DNA of 64,000 nucleotides from Diadophis punctatus similis (lineage: Eukaryota; Chordata; Lepidosauria; Squamata; Dipsadidae). The stretch lies in NCBI GenBank assembly GCA_023053685.1, contig JALIGW010000022.1, positions 2,115,001 to 2,179,000 on the forward strand. The letters are read 5' to 3'. A model generated the notes under the pieces. The model was not told the DNA's origin, made no database searches, and saw nothing but the letters and a program-made list of their open reading frames with translations. Positions 11,561 to 24,000 of this stretch are shown here, one piece after another (the first letter of the stretch is position 1; each line of letters starts with the position of its first letter). Position numbers and translations under genes: made by a program.

Positions 11561-11696
11561 TGAATTTAAGACTTTGAGATTGTGGAGATGTAATGCCGAG
11601 GTTGATCATTGTGGAAGATCCTGATGAGGAGTTCATGATGACCACGAGGCAGGAGGCATATAAATTTAATAAATGAAGAAATAAATGCTCTCTGGG

Positions 11697-12330
11697 CTTG
11701 ATGGCTTGCTTGCAGATGTTTTATTGTCATCGGTGTGAGATACCCAGCTGTGTCATGAGACGTCTGCAAAAAAACCACCAAGAACAGGGAACACCAATGA
11801 CCCTGCAGTCATCCTCCTCCTCCTCCTCCTCCTCCTCCTCCTCCTCCTCCTCCTCCTCCTCCTCCTTTCCACACATCCCACTCTTTCTAGCACTGATGAT
11901 GATACCTAGTTGGGTAATGAGATGTCTGCAAGAAAACCACCAAGCTTAAGGAACACCAAGGACCCCACAGTTCTCCTCCCCCACTCCTCTCCACATATAC
12001 CACTCTTTCTAGCACTGATGATGATACCTAGTTGGGTAATGAGATGTCTGCAAGAAAACCACCAAGTTCAGAGAGCACCTAAGGTCGTCTCCCTCCTCTT
12101 TCTTCTTATCTTTCTCCTTTTTGTCCTCCTCCTCCTCCTCCTCCTCCTCCTCCTCCTCCTCCTCCTCCTCCTCCTCCTCCTCCTCCTCCTCCTCCTCCTC
12201 CTCCTTTCCCCACAACCCCACTCCCTGCTAGCACTGATGATGATGTTACCTAGTTGGGTAATGAAATGTCTGTCAGAAAACCATTCAGCTCAGACAGCAC
12301 CAAGGACCCTTCATTTCAACCCGGAGCTAT
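11697..12330 (+). repeat. ACCTAGTTGGGT repeat, tandem copies with (TCC)n
   Basis: Four copies of a unit (cactgatgatg.tacctagtt, gtctgcaagaaaaccaccaa, caaggaccc). Copies two and three repeat at about 121 bp. (TCC)n arrays at 11811-11867 and 12125-12206 follow copies one and three. The same family occurs near 17780, 23870-24790, 39208-39500, 43045-43770 and 55970. Confidence 0.8.
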
Positions 12331-12360
12331 CAAGAGTCTCTTCTCTTGGAGAACCCTGAT

Positions 12361-12750
12361 GCTAGGGAAAACTGAAAGTTTTAATTTTAATTCCATTTTA
12401 ACATTTTAATCATCCTTGCCTCTTTTAAATTTTATATGCTTTTTTTTTAGGTTTTAATGTTTTATTTGTACACTGCCCGGAGTCCCTCTGTGAGGGAGAT
12501 GGCTGGCTACAAAATTTGATCAAATAAATAAATCAAAGCAGAGGCTGAGAGAAAATATGGAGGTTTTGTGCTGTCTCTGAGAGACAAACATAAAACAACC
12601 ATCCCTGCACTGTTTCATCCTCTTGGATTTTTAGCCTTCATTTAATTGTTAATTTTAATGCTTGTATATTAGTTTTTATGGCATTCTAAGCTGTCCCAAA
12701 TCAGTTAGGCTAGTGAGATGGGAGGTATATAAATTTAATAAATAAACAAA
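12361..12750 (+). mobile_element. LINE 3' tail fragments (CR1/L2-like)
   Basis: 12470-12532 reads 'actgcccggagtccctctgt' with a following gataaataa-like tail. 12700-12750 is a second eroded tail ending 'aaatttaataaataaa'. No coding part remains. Confidence 0.5.
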
Positions 12751-12953
12751 CTCAGTTATGGACATGAAGAACTTCAAGGGACAACAAATCGGAAGTCTCT
12801 AAATGATGGATTACAATTGGTGGTTCTGACACATCTCATTCTTCTTTACTCTTTCAGGTATATTGATTTTTTTTTAATTTGGGGGGTGGGGGTGAGAAGG
12901 TTGTTGTCTTTGTAGATAATCTGGCTTTGACTTGTCAGCAAGTACATTTAGGG

Positions 12954-13186
12954 CAGTGGTGGGTTGCGGTACGACCAGTTCGCCCGTACCGGTGGTGGAA
13001 ATTTGCCCCCGCTCGCTGAACTGGCAGTGATGGCCGGCTGGCCACACCCCCGAACTGGTCCTCTGGTTGCCGCTCCTTGAAAGCGGCTTGCAAAGAGGCT
13101 TTTGCGCATGTGCAGAGGCTCATTTGCGCGATGTGACTTCCGACGTGATGCGAACTTGTAGGGAAGTTAAGTAGAACCCACCCCCG
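12954..13186. mobile_element. hAT-like MITE with perfect 8-bp TSD
   Basis: Starts CAGTGGTGGGTTGC and ends GAACCCACCCCCG. It is flanked by identical atttaggg at 12946-12953 and 13187-13194. Same family as 5003-5169. Confidence 0.88.
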
Positions 13187-13305
13187 ATTTAGGGTCCTTC
13201 TGATAATGACCCTGTTAACATTCTGAATTTGCAAAAGATGCCGATCATCTCTTGCAGGAGCACAAGTCATGCAAGAGCTAAACGATCTTAGCATTAATCC
13301 TAGTT

Positions 13306-13690
13306 CAGTGATGGCGAACCTTTTTTGGTTCGCGTGCCAAAAGGGGGGGGGAATGCGGGGATCACTTGTGTGCGTGCCCACACTCATAATTCCATGCACC
13401 CCCGCACATGCACGCATGACCCCCCCCTGCTCCCAGCATGCAATGGCACGCCCATTTTTCGCTCTCCCCAGGAGCCCAGAGCCTTTCTAGGAGGCTGGGG
13501 AGGGCGAAAACGCCCTTCCCCACCCCCTCTGCAGGCTGGAAACAGCCTGTTTCCCAACTCCCAGTGGGCCCAGAAGGCCCGAAAATCAGCCGGCTGGTGC
13601 ACACATGCACGCCGGACCTGAGCTCGCGTGCCCACCGATATGGCTCCGAGTGCCACTTGTGGCACCCATGCCATAGGTTCGCCATCACGG
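13306..13690. mobile_element. hAT-like MITE (TGATGGCGAACC family) with perfect TSD
   Basis: Ends CAGTGATGGCGAACC and GGTTCGCCATCACGG. Identical tcctagtt flanks lie at 13298-13305 and 13691-13698. The GC-rich interior gives long but meaningless open frames. Confidence 0.92.
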
Positions 13691-13699
13691 TCCTAGTTC

Positions 13700-14390
13700 A
13701 TCAATCATACAACACCACAATAGGGTTGATTGGGTTCCGGTTGAGTAAACCCCAATTTGGGTTACCCGAAACACGATTTGCAATCTGTTGACTGATCTGA
13801 TTATTGCCGTACGGGCTCAGGTTTAACCTCCCATATTCCTTGCCAACGTTGTATTCGCTGATTCTATTTGCACCGAAAATATCTTTAACCCGAAGCACCG
13901 ACATTTCTTGGCTTTTAAATCATCGGAGCAAAGCAGTTTGTAGTAAAGCAAACAAATTTAGATAATGGATTAGATTGCTAGCAATGTGCATTAATGCACG
14001 TTGATGCAGGTTGAACTAAACGAAAACATCTGTGCTTGGAATTTACAATTGGCACTTACCAGCGCCTCTGTGGAACACTGAAGCTTAGGAATTGCTGCCT
14101 TTAACGGTGATTTATGAGGTTGGGGCTCCAGAGACCCTTGAATCAACCTAATAGCTTTTGATATCTCTGGAGGATGGAGGCAAAGCCAGGGAGAAGCATC
14201 ACGACTCTTCAAAAGGTTGGAAATCTCGCCATTATCTCATGACTCAAGAAGAGACAAAGCCATCCCCCGCCCCAGATGAGATCAGAAGGAAAGGGCAGGG
14301 GTAAAAGCCCCACACAAAGGTAATAGAGGGGTTAAACATCTGGTCTGAAGATGTTTCTGGTGACGCATCAAAGGTAGTTGGTAACTTTTC
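13700..14390. other. No recognised feature
   Basis: About 690 bp without a recognised repeat arm, exon or RNA gene. It may include the eroded 5' part of the LINE fragment that follows. Confidence 0.35.
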
Positions 14391-14394
14391 ATCA

Positions 14395-14985
14395 AAGCTA
14401 GTTGGTAACTCACAGATACTGTAACATCAGATGTCAGTTTTTGTGAAGACCTATATGTGACGGCCAGAAGCCTGCAAATATACAGTAACAATAAGCCTTG
14501 GTTCACAGCTAAACTTAAGCAGTTACTTCGTTCCAAAGAGGAAGCCTACAGAAAAGGCGTTAGAATGCTGTACAATCAGGCCAGAAAAGTATTAACAAGG
14601 GAGATCAGAGCAGCAAAAAGAAGCTACTCTAAAAAGCTAAGGAATCAGTTCTCAACAAATGAACCAGCAAACATGTAGAAAACTCTTAAAAACATCACCG
14701 GTTGCAGTAAACCTCCTTCCCAGGCTGAAGGAAATCAACAACTGGCAGATGAGCTGAATGTGTTTTACTGCAGGTTTGAGAGAAAACTACTGCCACCCAT
14801 CTCCACAATCCCCATCTTAGACACACCAATAGCGGCCAAGCCTGCTACAACCTACCCTATCCCATTGGGCCCACCACCTCTGGTGATTACAGAGAATGAG
14901 GTGCAAAGCCTATTTCACAGAGAAAAGCCAGGAAAAGCACCAGGTCCAGACAAGATACCGTACTTGATTAAGGTGTTGTTTACTG
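14395..14985 (+). mobile_element. LINE reverse-transcriptase fragment (Rex1/CR1 group)
   Basis: Plus-strand frames read KPWFTAKLKQLLRSKEEAYR, REIRAAKRSYSKKLRN, then FYCRFERK and KAPGPDKIPY. This is the spacer and the start of a non-LTR reverse transcriptase. A stop after EPANM and a frame change show it is dead. It is cut off at the next element. Confidence 0.85.
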
Positions 14986-14991
14986 TTTTGT

Positions 14992-15567
14992 TGTAAGGAA
15001 TATCCTTCTGGGTTCAGTTCCAAGTGGGGAAAAAGACACTGGATTCATGAAAGTTGCTTGGAAAGAAGGTTTAATGGTGGACAGGAGCACATGGCATGAG
15101 CCCCTGTACAGAAAAGGTAGCTTACATGCTTCCAGGTGTGGGTGAAGAGAAAAAGAGAGAGAAGAGATGCTGAGTTCCTTGTTTTATACTCTCTGTTGGG
15201 TCCCACCTCTTAGTTTCCTGTTCCTTGTGTATATGATGCAACTGATTGGTGGTCAGGCTCCCAGAAGGCCATGCAGTGGCAACTCTATAGGCTTTTGTCT
15301 AATCCAGCTTTGGCTGAATGAAAGGGCCTTGGGCAAATCCTATTGTGGTTTTATTATGCAGAAGACTTTCAGGCTAGGTGAGAGGAATATGTGAGCTGGG
15401 CCCAGTCCTTAATGGCCCATTGGCAAGGGGGTGGGGGTTTTCCAAGGGGAGTCTTTTGTCCGCTCACAAGCATGTTTCCAGATGTGTTCCACAGAATATA
15501 TTCTGCCTTTTAATATCTCCTAGGATATCTCATTTCCTAGGAGAGGGGTGGGTGCTAACTTCCTACA
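14992..15567. mobile_element. Probable solo LTR
   Basis: A 576-bp segment begins TGTAAGGA and ends TCCTACA, TG...CA termini in an imperfect inverted repeat. Flanks 'gttttgt' and 'gtttgtt' resemble each other but are not an exact duplication. No gag or pol remains. It truncates the LINE fragment before it. Confidence 0.5.
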
Positions 15568-16826
15568 GTTTGTTTATCCAAGTTGGTAGTTCCTTGATTG
15601 GGGTCTTGTTTACTGCTTGATTGACTGAGAATCTCTACAGACTTTTTACTTGATTGTTGATTCAGTATTAATCTTGGTGTTAATCTCCCCTTGTTAGGGT
15701 GTTAATTACTGGTGAAGGGATATTTCAGTCTTTTTGTTTCCTTTTTGGCTTTTTGTCTCCTTTGAATGGCATGTAGATGTTGCTTATCTCTATGTGTCTG
15801 TTGATAGCTGTTTTGTCTATGGACCAGACCTCCAGGACTTCTCTAACATTTTTGAACTTAGCTTGGTCTAGGATGCTCACACTTTCCCAGTGGAATAGCA
15901 AAATCTATCCACATGTTGTACAATTAAGTTTTCATCGTGTCTTCTAACTGCTAGTAGTTACTGACTAAAGTACTAACTAGTAGTCAGTACCTACTATTAG
16001 TCAGAAGACATTAATTTAATGTCCTTAAATCAGTACTGTCAATCTGGTATTGCTTCTCTGAGCTCATGTAATGTGTTTAAATCATATGTAGACTTCTTTG
16101 CTCTTTGCTTAATGTGTTGAGTGAACTCATTACAATATATAAGCTTTGGTTTATGGCTTAGCATCTTTGAACTTACTCTACCATAGCTTATTTAATAAAC
16201 TATAGTTAAATATTCGTGACTTCATACAAATGGCAGAGCAATTCAATGGATCCAGCCCTCTGCATTATCGTGGTGACACATATTCATCTAAACGGGGAAT
16301 GACTCAGTTGTGGTTCGGTGTTCCACACAAAAACAGTTATTTTGAACAAACTTTGAAAAAGGAAATAGCCCATGAAATGCAGCAGGAAGCCTGAATGAGC
16401 CAACCAAAATTGCACATGACGGAGTAAATAACATGAACAAAAATGGAGCAAAATGCATTAATAAAATAGCTGTTTTTAAAAAGAAGAAAATGGACAAATT
16501 GCTGATATTTTTCATGCCCTTTTACAGGCTTGGGTGTGAAATATCAGTGTTGTAGAATAACACACAGGATCCCCAGAGGAGGGAAAATGGGTTAGGAATA
16601 TATGACAACGTTTAGCTGTGTGATTCGTGATGGAAAGGATCTACCTTACACCATTTTTCTTTCTTTGCACCATTTCTCCTCAAAGATGTAATTTCACACT
16701 GGAGACCTACAACAACTATTGTATGTTGATTGTACATATTGTTGATTGCAACATAAACCACCATGGCTGGGTTGAAAGCTAGAACCAAGCAAACTCCAAA
16801 CAAATTGGGTTCAGAATCTGTGTGAA
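15568..16826. other. No recognised feature
   Basis: About 1.26 kb of AT-rich sequence with TAGT-rich stretches near 15,950-16,010. A hydrophobic open frame at 16288-16515 (minus) has no recognised family and no splice context, so it was not called as a gene. Confidence 0.35.
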
Positions 16827-16985
16827 CCAGGGGTGAAATGCTACCGGTTCAGCCCGGTTTGGGCGTACTGGTAGCTGTGGCTGCTGGTGGTTCGGAGAAC
16901 CGGTAGCGGCGGCAGCACGAGGCTCCACCCACCCACCTGGACGTCGCCATTTTGTTGTTTTTAACCCTCTGCGCATGTGCAAATC
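16827..16985. mobile_element. hAT-like MITE (AGGGGTGAAAT family), truncated
   Basis: Starts CAGGGGTGAAATGCTACCGG and contains the paired 'gaaccggtag' motifs. The right terminus is missing after 'gcgcatgtgcaaat'. Related to 36810-37085. Confidence 0.6.
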
Positions 16986-17122
16986 CTGTGTACTATTAAA
17001 GATTATACAGTAGTACACTTTAAAAAAAGGTTTATAGCCCATATTTTATTCAGGAGTGGAAGGTAATATCTATAGCTCTCTGTCTTCCCAATTTATATTT
17101 ATCCACCTATCCATCCATCTAT

Positions 17123-17332
<210 letters not shown>

Positions 17333-17544
17333 AATATCCTTGTCTGGCTGTCTATGTATTCATCCATCCATCTGCCCACAATAGCCCTGTAAAGGTTGGG
17401 TTGAGAGAGTGACCAGTTCAAATTCAGGCTGGGAATTTCTGTGGCCATGAGGGAACCAGATTCCCGGTCTCCCCTGTGTACCTCCAACATTTAACAATTG
17501 TACAGCTCTTGGTGCTGAGCTTAGTGGTAGACCACTTGCTGCGG

Positions 17545-17705
17545 CCTAGAGGTGGAGCTCTTGCCTCACAATCAGGAGGTTGTGAGTTCGATCCTAGGTA
17601 GAGGCAGATGTAGGGTCTCCTGCTTGGGCAGGGGGTTGAACTAGATGACCTGCAAGGTCCCTCCCAACTCTGTTAATCTGTTCTGTTCCTATCTGTTCTG
17701 TTCTG
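17545..17705 (+). mobile_element. SINE with tRNA-like head and CR1-L3 tail
   Basis: The A-box-like gcggcctagaggtggagctc and B-box gtgagttcgatcc are followed directly by the CR1-L3 3' end (gggggttgaactagatgacc, ccaactctgtta) and short TTCTG repeats. The join implies mobilisation by CR1-L3 machinery. Confidence 0.75.
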
Positions 17706-17774
17706 CTTGTAGACATTTCATGACCCAGCTAGGTTGAGCTCATCAGTACCAGGCAGAATGGGGTTTGCTGTTGC

Positions 17775-17850
17775 ACTAGCAACTGATGATGTTACCGAGC
17801 TGGGTCCCGAAACGTCCGCAAACCACCCACCAAGCTCAGAGAGAGCATGC
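17775..17850 (+). repeat. ACCTAGTTGGGT repeat, single degenerate copy
   Basis: Reads 'gatgatgttaccgagctggg', 'aaacgtccgcaaaccaccc' and 'ccaagctcagagagagc'. It ends just before the SARS2 promoter. Confidence 0.7.
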
Positions 17851-17879
17851 GCAGACTCTCCGTCCCTCATCCTTAAAAG

Positions 17880-18001
17880 GACTCGCCTCCCTAACAGGCC
17901 ACCTTCCGTTGCCATGGCGACCATAGCGGTGCAGCCGGCGCTTCGGATTGGCTGGCTCAGACATCTCGACGTGGCTACGTCGCGTCATGTGATCGACTGT
18001 C
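17880..18001 (+). promoter_or_regulatory. SARS2 CpG-rich promoter region
   Basis: No TATA box is visible. An RFX X-box-like imperfect palindrome GTTGCCATGGCGAC lies at 17908-17921, an inverted CCAAT box (ATTGG) at 17947-17951 and an E-box-like TCATGTGA at 17985-17992. CpG density rises here and stays high through exon 1. An upstream ATG at 17914 is out of frame with SARS2. Confidence 0.6.
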
Positions 18002-21000
18002 ATGGCGGCGGCGCTGCGGCTGGGTCGCGGCTTGGGTCCGCTTTGGCGGGCACTGCAGCAGCCGCTCCGCCGGCCGCCGCCTCGGAGGGCCGGTTCCAGC
18101 GGCGTCAGGAGCCGCCTGTATGAGCACGCGCGGGAAGGGTGGGCGTCGTGGCCGCGGTTCGACGTGGCCGGGCTGAGCGAGCGGCTGAGCGAGGCCGAGC
18201 GGGACCTAGAGGCGCGCAAAGGGCCTCTCAAGGCGCCGGACCTGCGCGAGATCGTAAGCGGAGTTGGGGGGTCGCCTGGCTTGGCTGAAGGGGCCGCGGA
18301 GGCGGGCGCTGGAATCTCGGCTTCAGGCTGGGGCTGCCTGTCTTTCCCTCCCAGGGGTTGCTTAAAAGGCGCCCTGTGTCCTCCCTCTCTCGCCCGCCTT
18401 TATCCGTAGAGATCGGTGTTTTTCAACCTCTGCAGCTTTAAGATAAGCTTAAGTTTTAAGTTCAACTCCCAGAATCCCCCAGCCAGCATGCATTAAAATG
18501 TATGGATTTCAAATCCCAGAATTCCCCAGCCAGCATACATTACAATGTGCAGCTTTCAATTCCCATAATTCCCCAGCCAGCATGCAACTTTAGACTATAG
18601 GAATACCACTTAGACTTATATACCACTTCACAGTGCTTTACAGCCCAACAATATGTGGACTTCAACTCCCAGAATTCCCCAGCCAGGATACATTAAAATG
18701 TGTAGCTTTCAATTCCCAGAATTCCTCAATTGACATGCATTAAAATGTGTGGACTTCAACTCCCAGAATTCCCCAGCCAGCTTGGGGGTCCACACATCTT
18801 AAAGTTGCTGAGCTTGAAAGACATTGGTATAGATGACCTTTGGATTTGTCTGTTATTTTGAACCCTGTAGCAATCAAAGAGCTTGGGATTTCTAAGCCAT
18901 GAAGAATTCATCAAAGATGTGATTAATTACATGCCATTAAGCCAATGTTGATTCTAAGAGAGCACATAGATAGATCTTCTACTGGATGATCTGTGCCCCA
19001 CCTGGACCTTCAGGTCTTCCAACAGCACCCCATCGCCTCTTTCTTCCGCCTGGCTGTTGGTCTCCTTTGATTTCCTTCCACTTTTCCCAACATCATTGAC
19101 TTCTGCACAGAATGGAGTCTTCATCTTGACTGATTATATGCCGTCATCAAGTGACCTAGAATTTAGTGGGTCAACATTATTTTCCATTAATTTCATTCAT
19201 ATTTGTTAAATCCTTCCATCCTCTTTGCCCCTCAAACCTTGAATTAAAAGCAATTGAGTCCTACCAGGTAATAAGGAAGCATTTTTAAGTACATTTTAAA
19301 AAAAATCTGGAGGTTTAGAAATAGGTTTATTGATTCACTTCTTGCGTGTAAATTTAGTTACATGCTACAGACTTAACCTCTGGTTGCTTCTGATCTAGCA
19401 GAACTGTGGTGTGGTGAAAGAGGACATTCATACCATGGTGTCTCCTTTCGAATGATCTAGTTTAATCCTTGCTGGACTCTTGTAATTTTCTTTCTTCCTG
19501 GATCCTAACCACCAGGTTACATCTTGGGAAAGACTGAATCAGGTTCAAGAGGAGATTGCAAAACTCACCGTAGAAAAAGAGAGAGTGAGGAAAGAAGTGT
19601 ACAAGCTTACGGTGAGTGCCCGTGATCATGATCCCTCTGGAATAACCCCTGAATTTACTGTAGGAAAATACGTTAACAAATTAATAATCATCTATGTCTG
19701 GCCACTTCTTATCGATAGCTTGTTTTGTTTTTGTCTGAATTATGATTGCTGGGGACTTTTCATTTTTAAAAAAAGCTGGTAAGGATTGAATCAATGCTTC
19801 AGATAGTTTATCCCAAATTTCGGAATGTTAATTGGTTGTAGAATAGATAAAAATAACTTTACATCCTTGGTTGATAATTATTCACAATCATTACATTGGT
19901 TTGTTTTATGAATAACCGTCCTCTGTTTTTTTTTTCTTTGTAGAAAAGCCATGATGAGGGTACTTTACAGACGGTAAGGAAGTTTCTTTTTTCTTTTTAC
20001 AGCTATCTTAATCATTTCAATCCAGGGCTTTAAATATAGAATTAGCATTTGCTTAATTTGCCCACAGGAGATTCTAAAATAGGAGGGCAGGAAGTGAACC
20101 AGAGGCCTAGGAAGTACTAGGGGTGACACAATAGCAGTGTTCCAATATTTGAGGGGCTGCCCCAAAGAAGAGGCGGTCTCCCTATTCTTCAAAGCACCTG
20201 AGGGCAGGACAAGAGGCAACTGATGGAAACTCATCAAGAAGTGAAGCAACCTGGAACTAAGGAGGAATTTCCTGACAGTGAGAACAATTAACAAGTGGAA
20301 CAGCTTGCCTCCAGAAGTTGTAGGTCAGTGTTTCCCAACCTTGGCAATTTGAAGATGTCTGGACTTCAACTCCCAGAATTCCCCAGCCAGCATTCGCTGG
20401 CTGGGAAATTCTGAGAATTGAAGTCCAGACATCTTCAAGTTGCCAAGGTTGGGAAACACTATTGTAGGTGCTCCAACATTGGATGTTTTTAAGAAGAGTT
20501 TGACAACCATTTGTCTGGATTGTAAAGAGTTTTCTGCTTGAGCAGTGGGATGGACTAGAAGACCTCCAAGGGTCCTTCCAACTCTGTTATTCTGATCAGC
20601 GTATCTTTTGCACCTCCAGAACTCACCAGGAATAGGGGAGCCAAAAATTCTGTTCCTTTTATTTTTTTTTATTTGTATATCACCCACCATGGTTGAGAGT
20701 CAGACAACATATTATTGTTATTGTTATTTAGGAGGCTCTTTTGCCTAAAGAGCAAAAGAAATGTTGTAAGCTTTGCAGGCTCATAAAACACCTCTTTATA
20801 CTCTTAAATTCTTGTATTGTGCCCCACTCCAAAACAGATCTTCGTTTGGTTCACTTCTGAAGCACATGATGCCCAGATCTTGGGAGTTGCCCTCGAACCA
20901 ATGGAAGTTATGCCTTTTTGCCAGAAAAGGTGCCTGCTGACCCACACCAAAGGTTCCCCCTTGCCTGCCCTTAAGGACAACAATCCTTCCGGACCTATTT

Positions 21001-24000
21001 TGATTACTATAATTGATTAAATGTATATGCCGACCATCTCCCAATGATTCTGGGCGGTTACAGATTGAAAAAGAAAAAAGAAACGAGAAAAAATGTGACA
21101 ATAAAAATGGAAAATATTTTCTGCTTGTCCCAAAGATGCTTTTTCAAGAAGCAACTGGTCTTTCTGGTTTTTCCTTGAAGATGTTTCGCTTCTCATCCAA
21201 GAAGCTTCTTCAGAGCCGATTGGCTCATTCCCCACCATCCAGTCTTAAGCTGAAGAAGCTTCCTGGATGAGAAGCGAAACGTCTTCAAGGAAAAACAAGG
21301 CAGTCCAGTTGCCTCTTGAAAAAGCACCTTTGGGACAACCACGACCTGGATGACTGAGAATCTCCATAGATACTTTCTGCTTTCTTCTGCGAATTCTTTG
21401 ACATCTTTTCCCCTCTTTCTCTCTCCCGCCAGCTGCCTGCTTACAACGCCTTGGTGAAAGAGGGGAGGGAAATCCGCTTTCGCATTAATGCCTTACGCCA
21501 GGAGGAAGTTGAGTTGCAAGAAAAATACTATCTGCCTGCCCTAAAGCTGCCCAACAGGATTCATCCTGATGTGGTAAGGAGCATGAAATAAAGAAGTAAA
21601 TTTTGGTATGTCTAGGGCTCTTGTCAAGCATGGAAGATCAGGTCCAGTTAAACCGATTTATTGCTAAAAAGCCAATACAATTAGTCTTCGGCTAACAACC
21701 ATTTGTTTAATGATTGCAGTTACAATGGCACTGAAAAAAGTGACTGAACAACCGTTTTTCACACTTTCACACCATTGCAGCATCTCCATGGTCACATGAT
21801 GGTTTATGTTTATGACGGTTGCAATGTCCCCGGGTCAGGTGATCCCCTTTTGCGACCTTGTGACAAGCCATGGAGAAGCCAGATTCACTTAACAGCTGTG
21901 TTGTTAATTTTAAGAACTGCAACGATTCCCTTAATTCTGGCAAGGAAGGTCACAAGATGGGGCAAAACTCACTTAAGAATTGTCTCACTTAGCAACAGAA
22001 ATCTGGGGCTTAATTGTGATAATAAGTCGAGGACTACCTGTACACAGGAATTTTCTCAACTAATTTAGCATCTGCTTGGAGTCAGAGAAAAGTCAAAGGG
22101 ATTCAACAGGATGGGGGTTGGATTTAGTTCATTTGTGGCTAGGTAGGGATTCTAGGCTGATTCCTCTTTTCACTCCTCCCCCACTCCTTCTTAAGCTCCT
22201 ATGAGTGAGGCAGCCCAAATTTCCTGAACCTTTACTATAAAATAGTTGTGGACATTCACTTAGCTTAGGCCAGGTGTTTTTCACCTTGAATTGGACAGAA
22301 ATATCGGTAATATTTGATGCTGTGTCTTCACCTCTTCTCTTTTCTTCCCATAGCAATTTGGAGATGAGAACGAACCCAGGGTAGTGGAGATAATTGGTGA
22401 AAAACCAGGTGAGGAGTCAATAGCCTGGGCTACCGTTGAGATGGAATTCAGAAGCCATTGAAAAGATTTAGTGCCCATTTACAGCCAAAAATAATGCTTT
22501 TACAGAGTCAACGCAACACTGATGCTTTAAAAGATAACGCCTTTTGCTTCTTTGCTTTGTTTCGGAAACAGAATTTGATTTCGAGGTAAAAGGACACCTA
22601 GAAATTGGAGAAAACCTGGATATTATAAGGCAAAGGTTAGTAGGAAAAATTGCAATATTCCAAATTGTAGGATTAAAACTCATTCCACTCCAGTATATTC
22701 CAGCTAATCTGCTAAATAGAAATTTGAGAATAGGACAGGTGGAGGTGAATTTCATCTTAATCAGACTGAAATAAGAGGTAGTGTTCATTTAATGATCATT
22801 TAATGAAATAAGCAGAAAGTACAATATGCTAGGTCAGTTATGGACATTGTAGGAGGGACAGTTTGGATTGTGGTGGTTAAAAAAAACATCAGAAACCTAA
22901 TGTATTTGATTAACAGGCAGAAGCTTTGGCGAGCTGTAGCTCATAAGAATTTAAAACCAAACTTAATGAAATTGGCTTTCATAAAAGGCTCTACCAGAGT
23001 CCTTTGATTTATGTCAGAATTTGGAGAGATCATTTACCAGAAAAGTCTGCACAGTCCGTGTTCACAACTAGCTAGGATGGAACATGGCTAAATTTGGTAC
23101 CAAGGGCGTGAGAATTTCCGATGCTTGGAACCTAAACAGACAAACAGGTGGCTTGATTTAAATATTACCCAGAAGAGAAGGGAACCCTGCAAGTTAATTG
23201 GGCTGCACCCTTAGGAATCTCTTGAACATTTTTTTTTCTACCGCCTCTTCTCCGTAGACGCTTATCACATATTTCCGGTTTCCGATCATACTACCTCCGC
23301 GGGGCAGGTGCTCTCCTCGAGCGAGCCCTGGTCCAGTTCGCTTTCTCCAAGCTGATCCAAAAGGTATGGAATTCTCGAGCATCTCATCCATGTCTGTGGA
23401 GATTCTCAGTCATCCAGGTCATGGTTGTTCCAAAGGTGTTATTTTGGGATCTAATTCTTCAGCATCAATCATTGTTTTTCAAACTTGACATCTCTTAAGA
23501 GGTGTGGTGGACTTCAGCTCCCAGAATTCCCCAGTTCAGCCATGCTCATGTGTTGATTGTACCCTAGAGTCTTCGCAAAAATTCAGAATGATCGGCAAAC
23601 GCTCCACAATGCTGATTTTCTTTCTCCTTTGCATTAAGAGCAAACTAAAAATGGGGTTTTTGACAGGCATTGGGGCACGAGGCTTCCTGCAGTCCTTAAC
23701 AACCCTTTCTTTTTCCTCCAGGGTTTCATTCCCATGACCGTCCCAGATTTGGTTAAAGGAGCCGTGTTTGTGAGTATCCCTCCGTTTTGTTCCATCGCAT
23801 CCCGTTTTGGCTAATGAAGATGTCTATGGAACTGAATGCGTTGCTTAGCTTCTACGGGGTCCTTGGTGCTCTGAGAGCTTAGTTTTCTTGCAGATGATAC
23901 GTTACCCACCTAGGTAACCTCATCAGTACTAGAAGGGAGGGAGAGTTGTGGGATGGAAGAGAAGATGGGGGAGGAGGAGGACTGTGGGGTCCTTGGTGGT

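Noticed and set aside
12009..12221. Poly-Glu and poly-Leu open frames
   Set aside because: Translation of the (TCC)n array in the ACCTAG repeat cluster.
13325..13791. Open frames around 100 codons
   Set aside because: They lie within or overlap a GC-rich MITE with a perfect target duplication.
16288..16515. Hydrophobic minus-strand frame as the missing receptor signal-peptide exon
   Set aside because: No phase-0 donor after a plausible cleavage site and no similarity; position alone is not enough.
17545..17600. tRNA gene
   Set aside because: A and B boxes belong to a SINE head; no cloverleaf with matched acceptor stem was seen.
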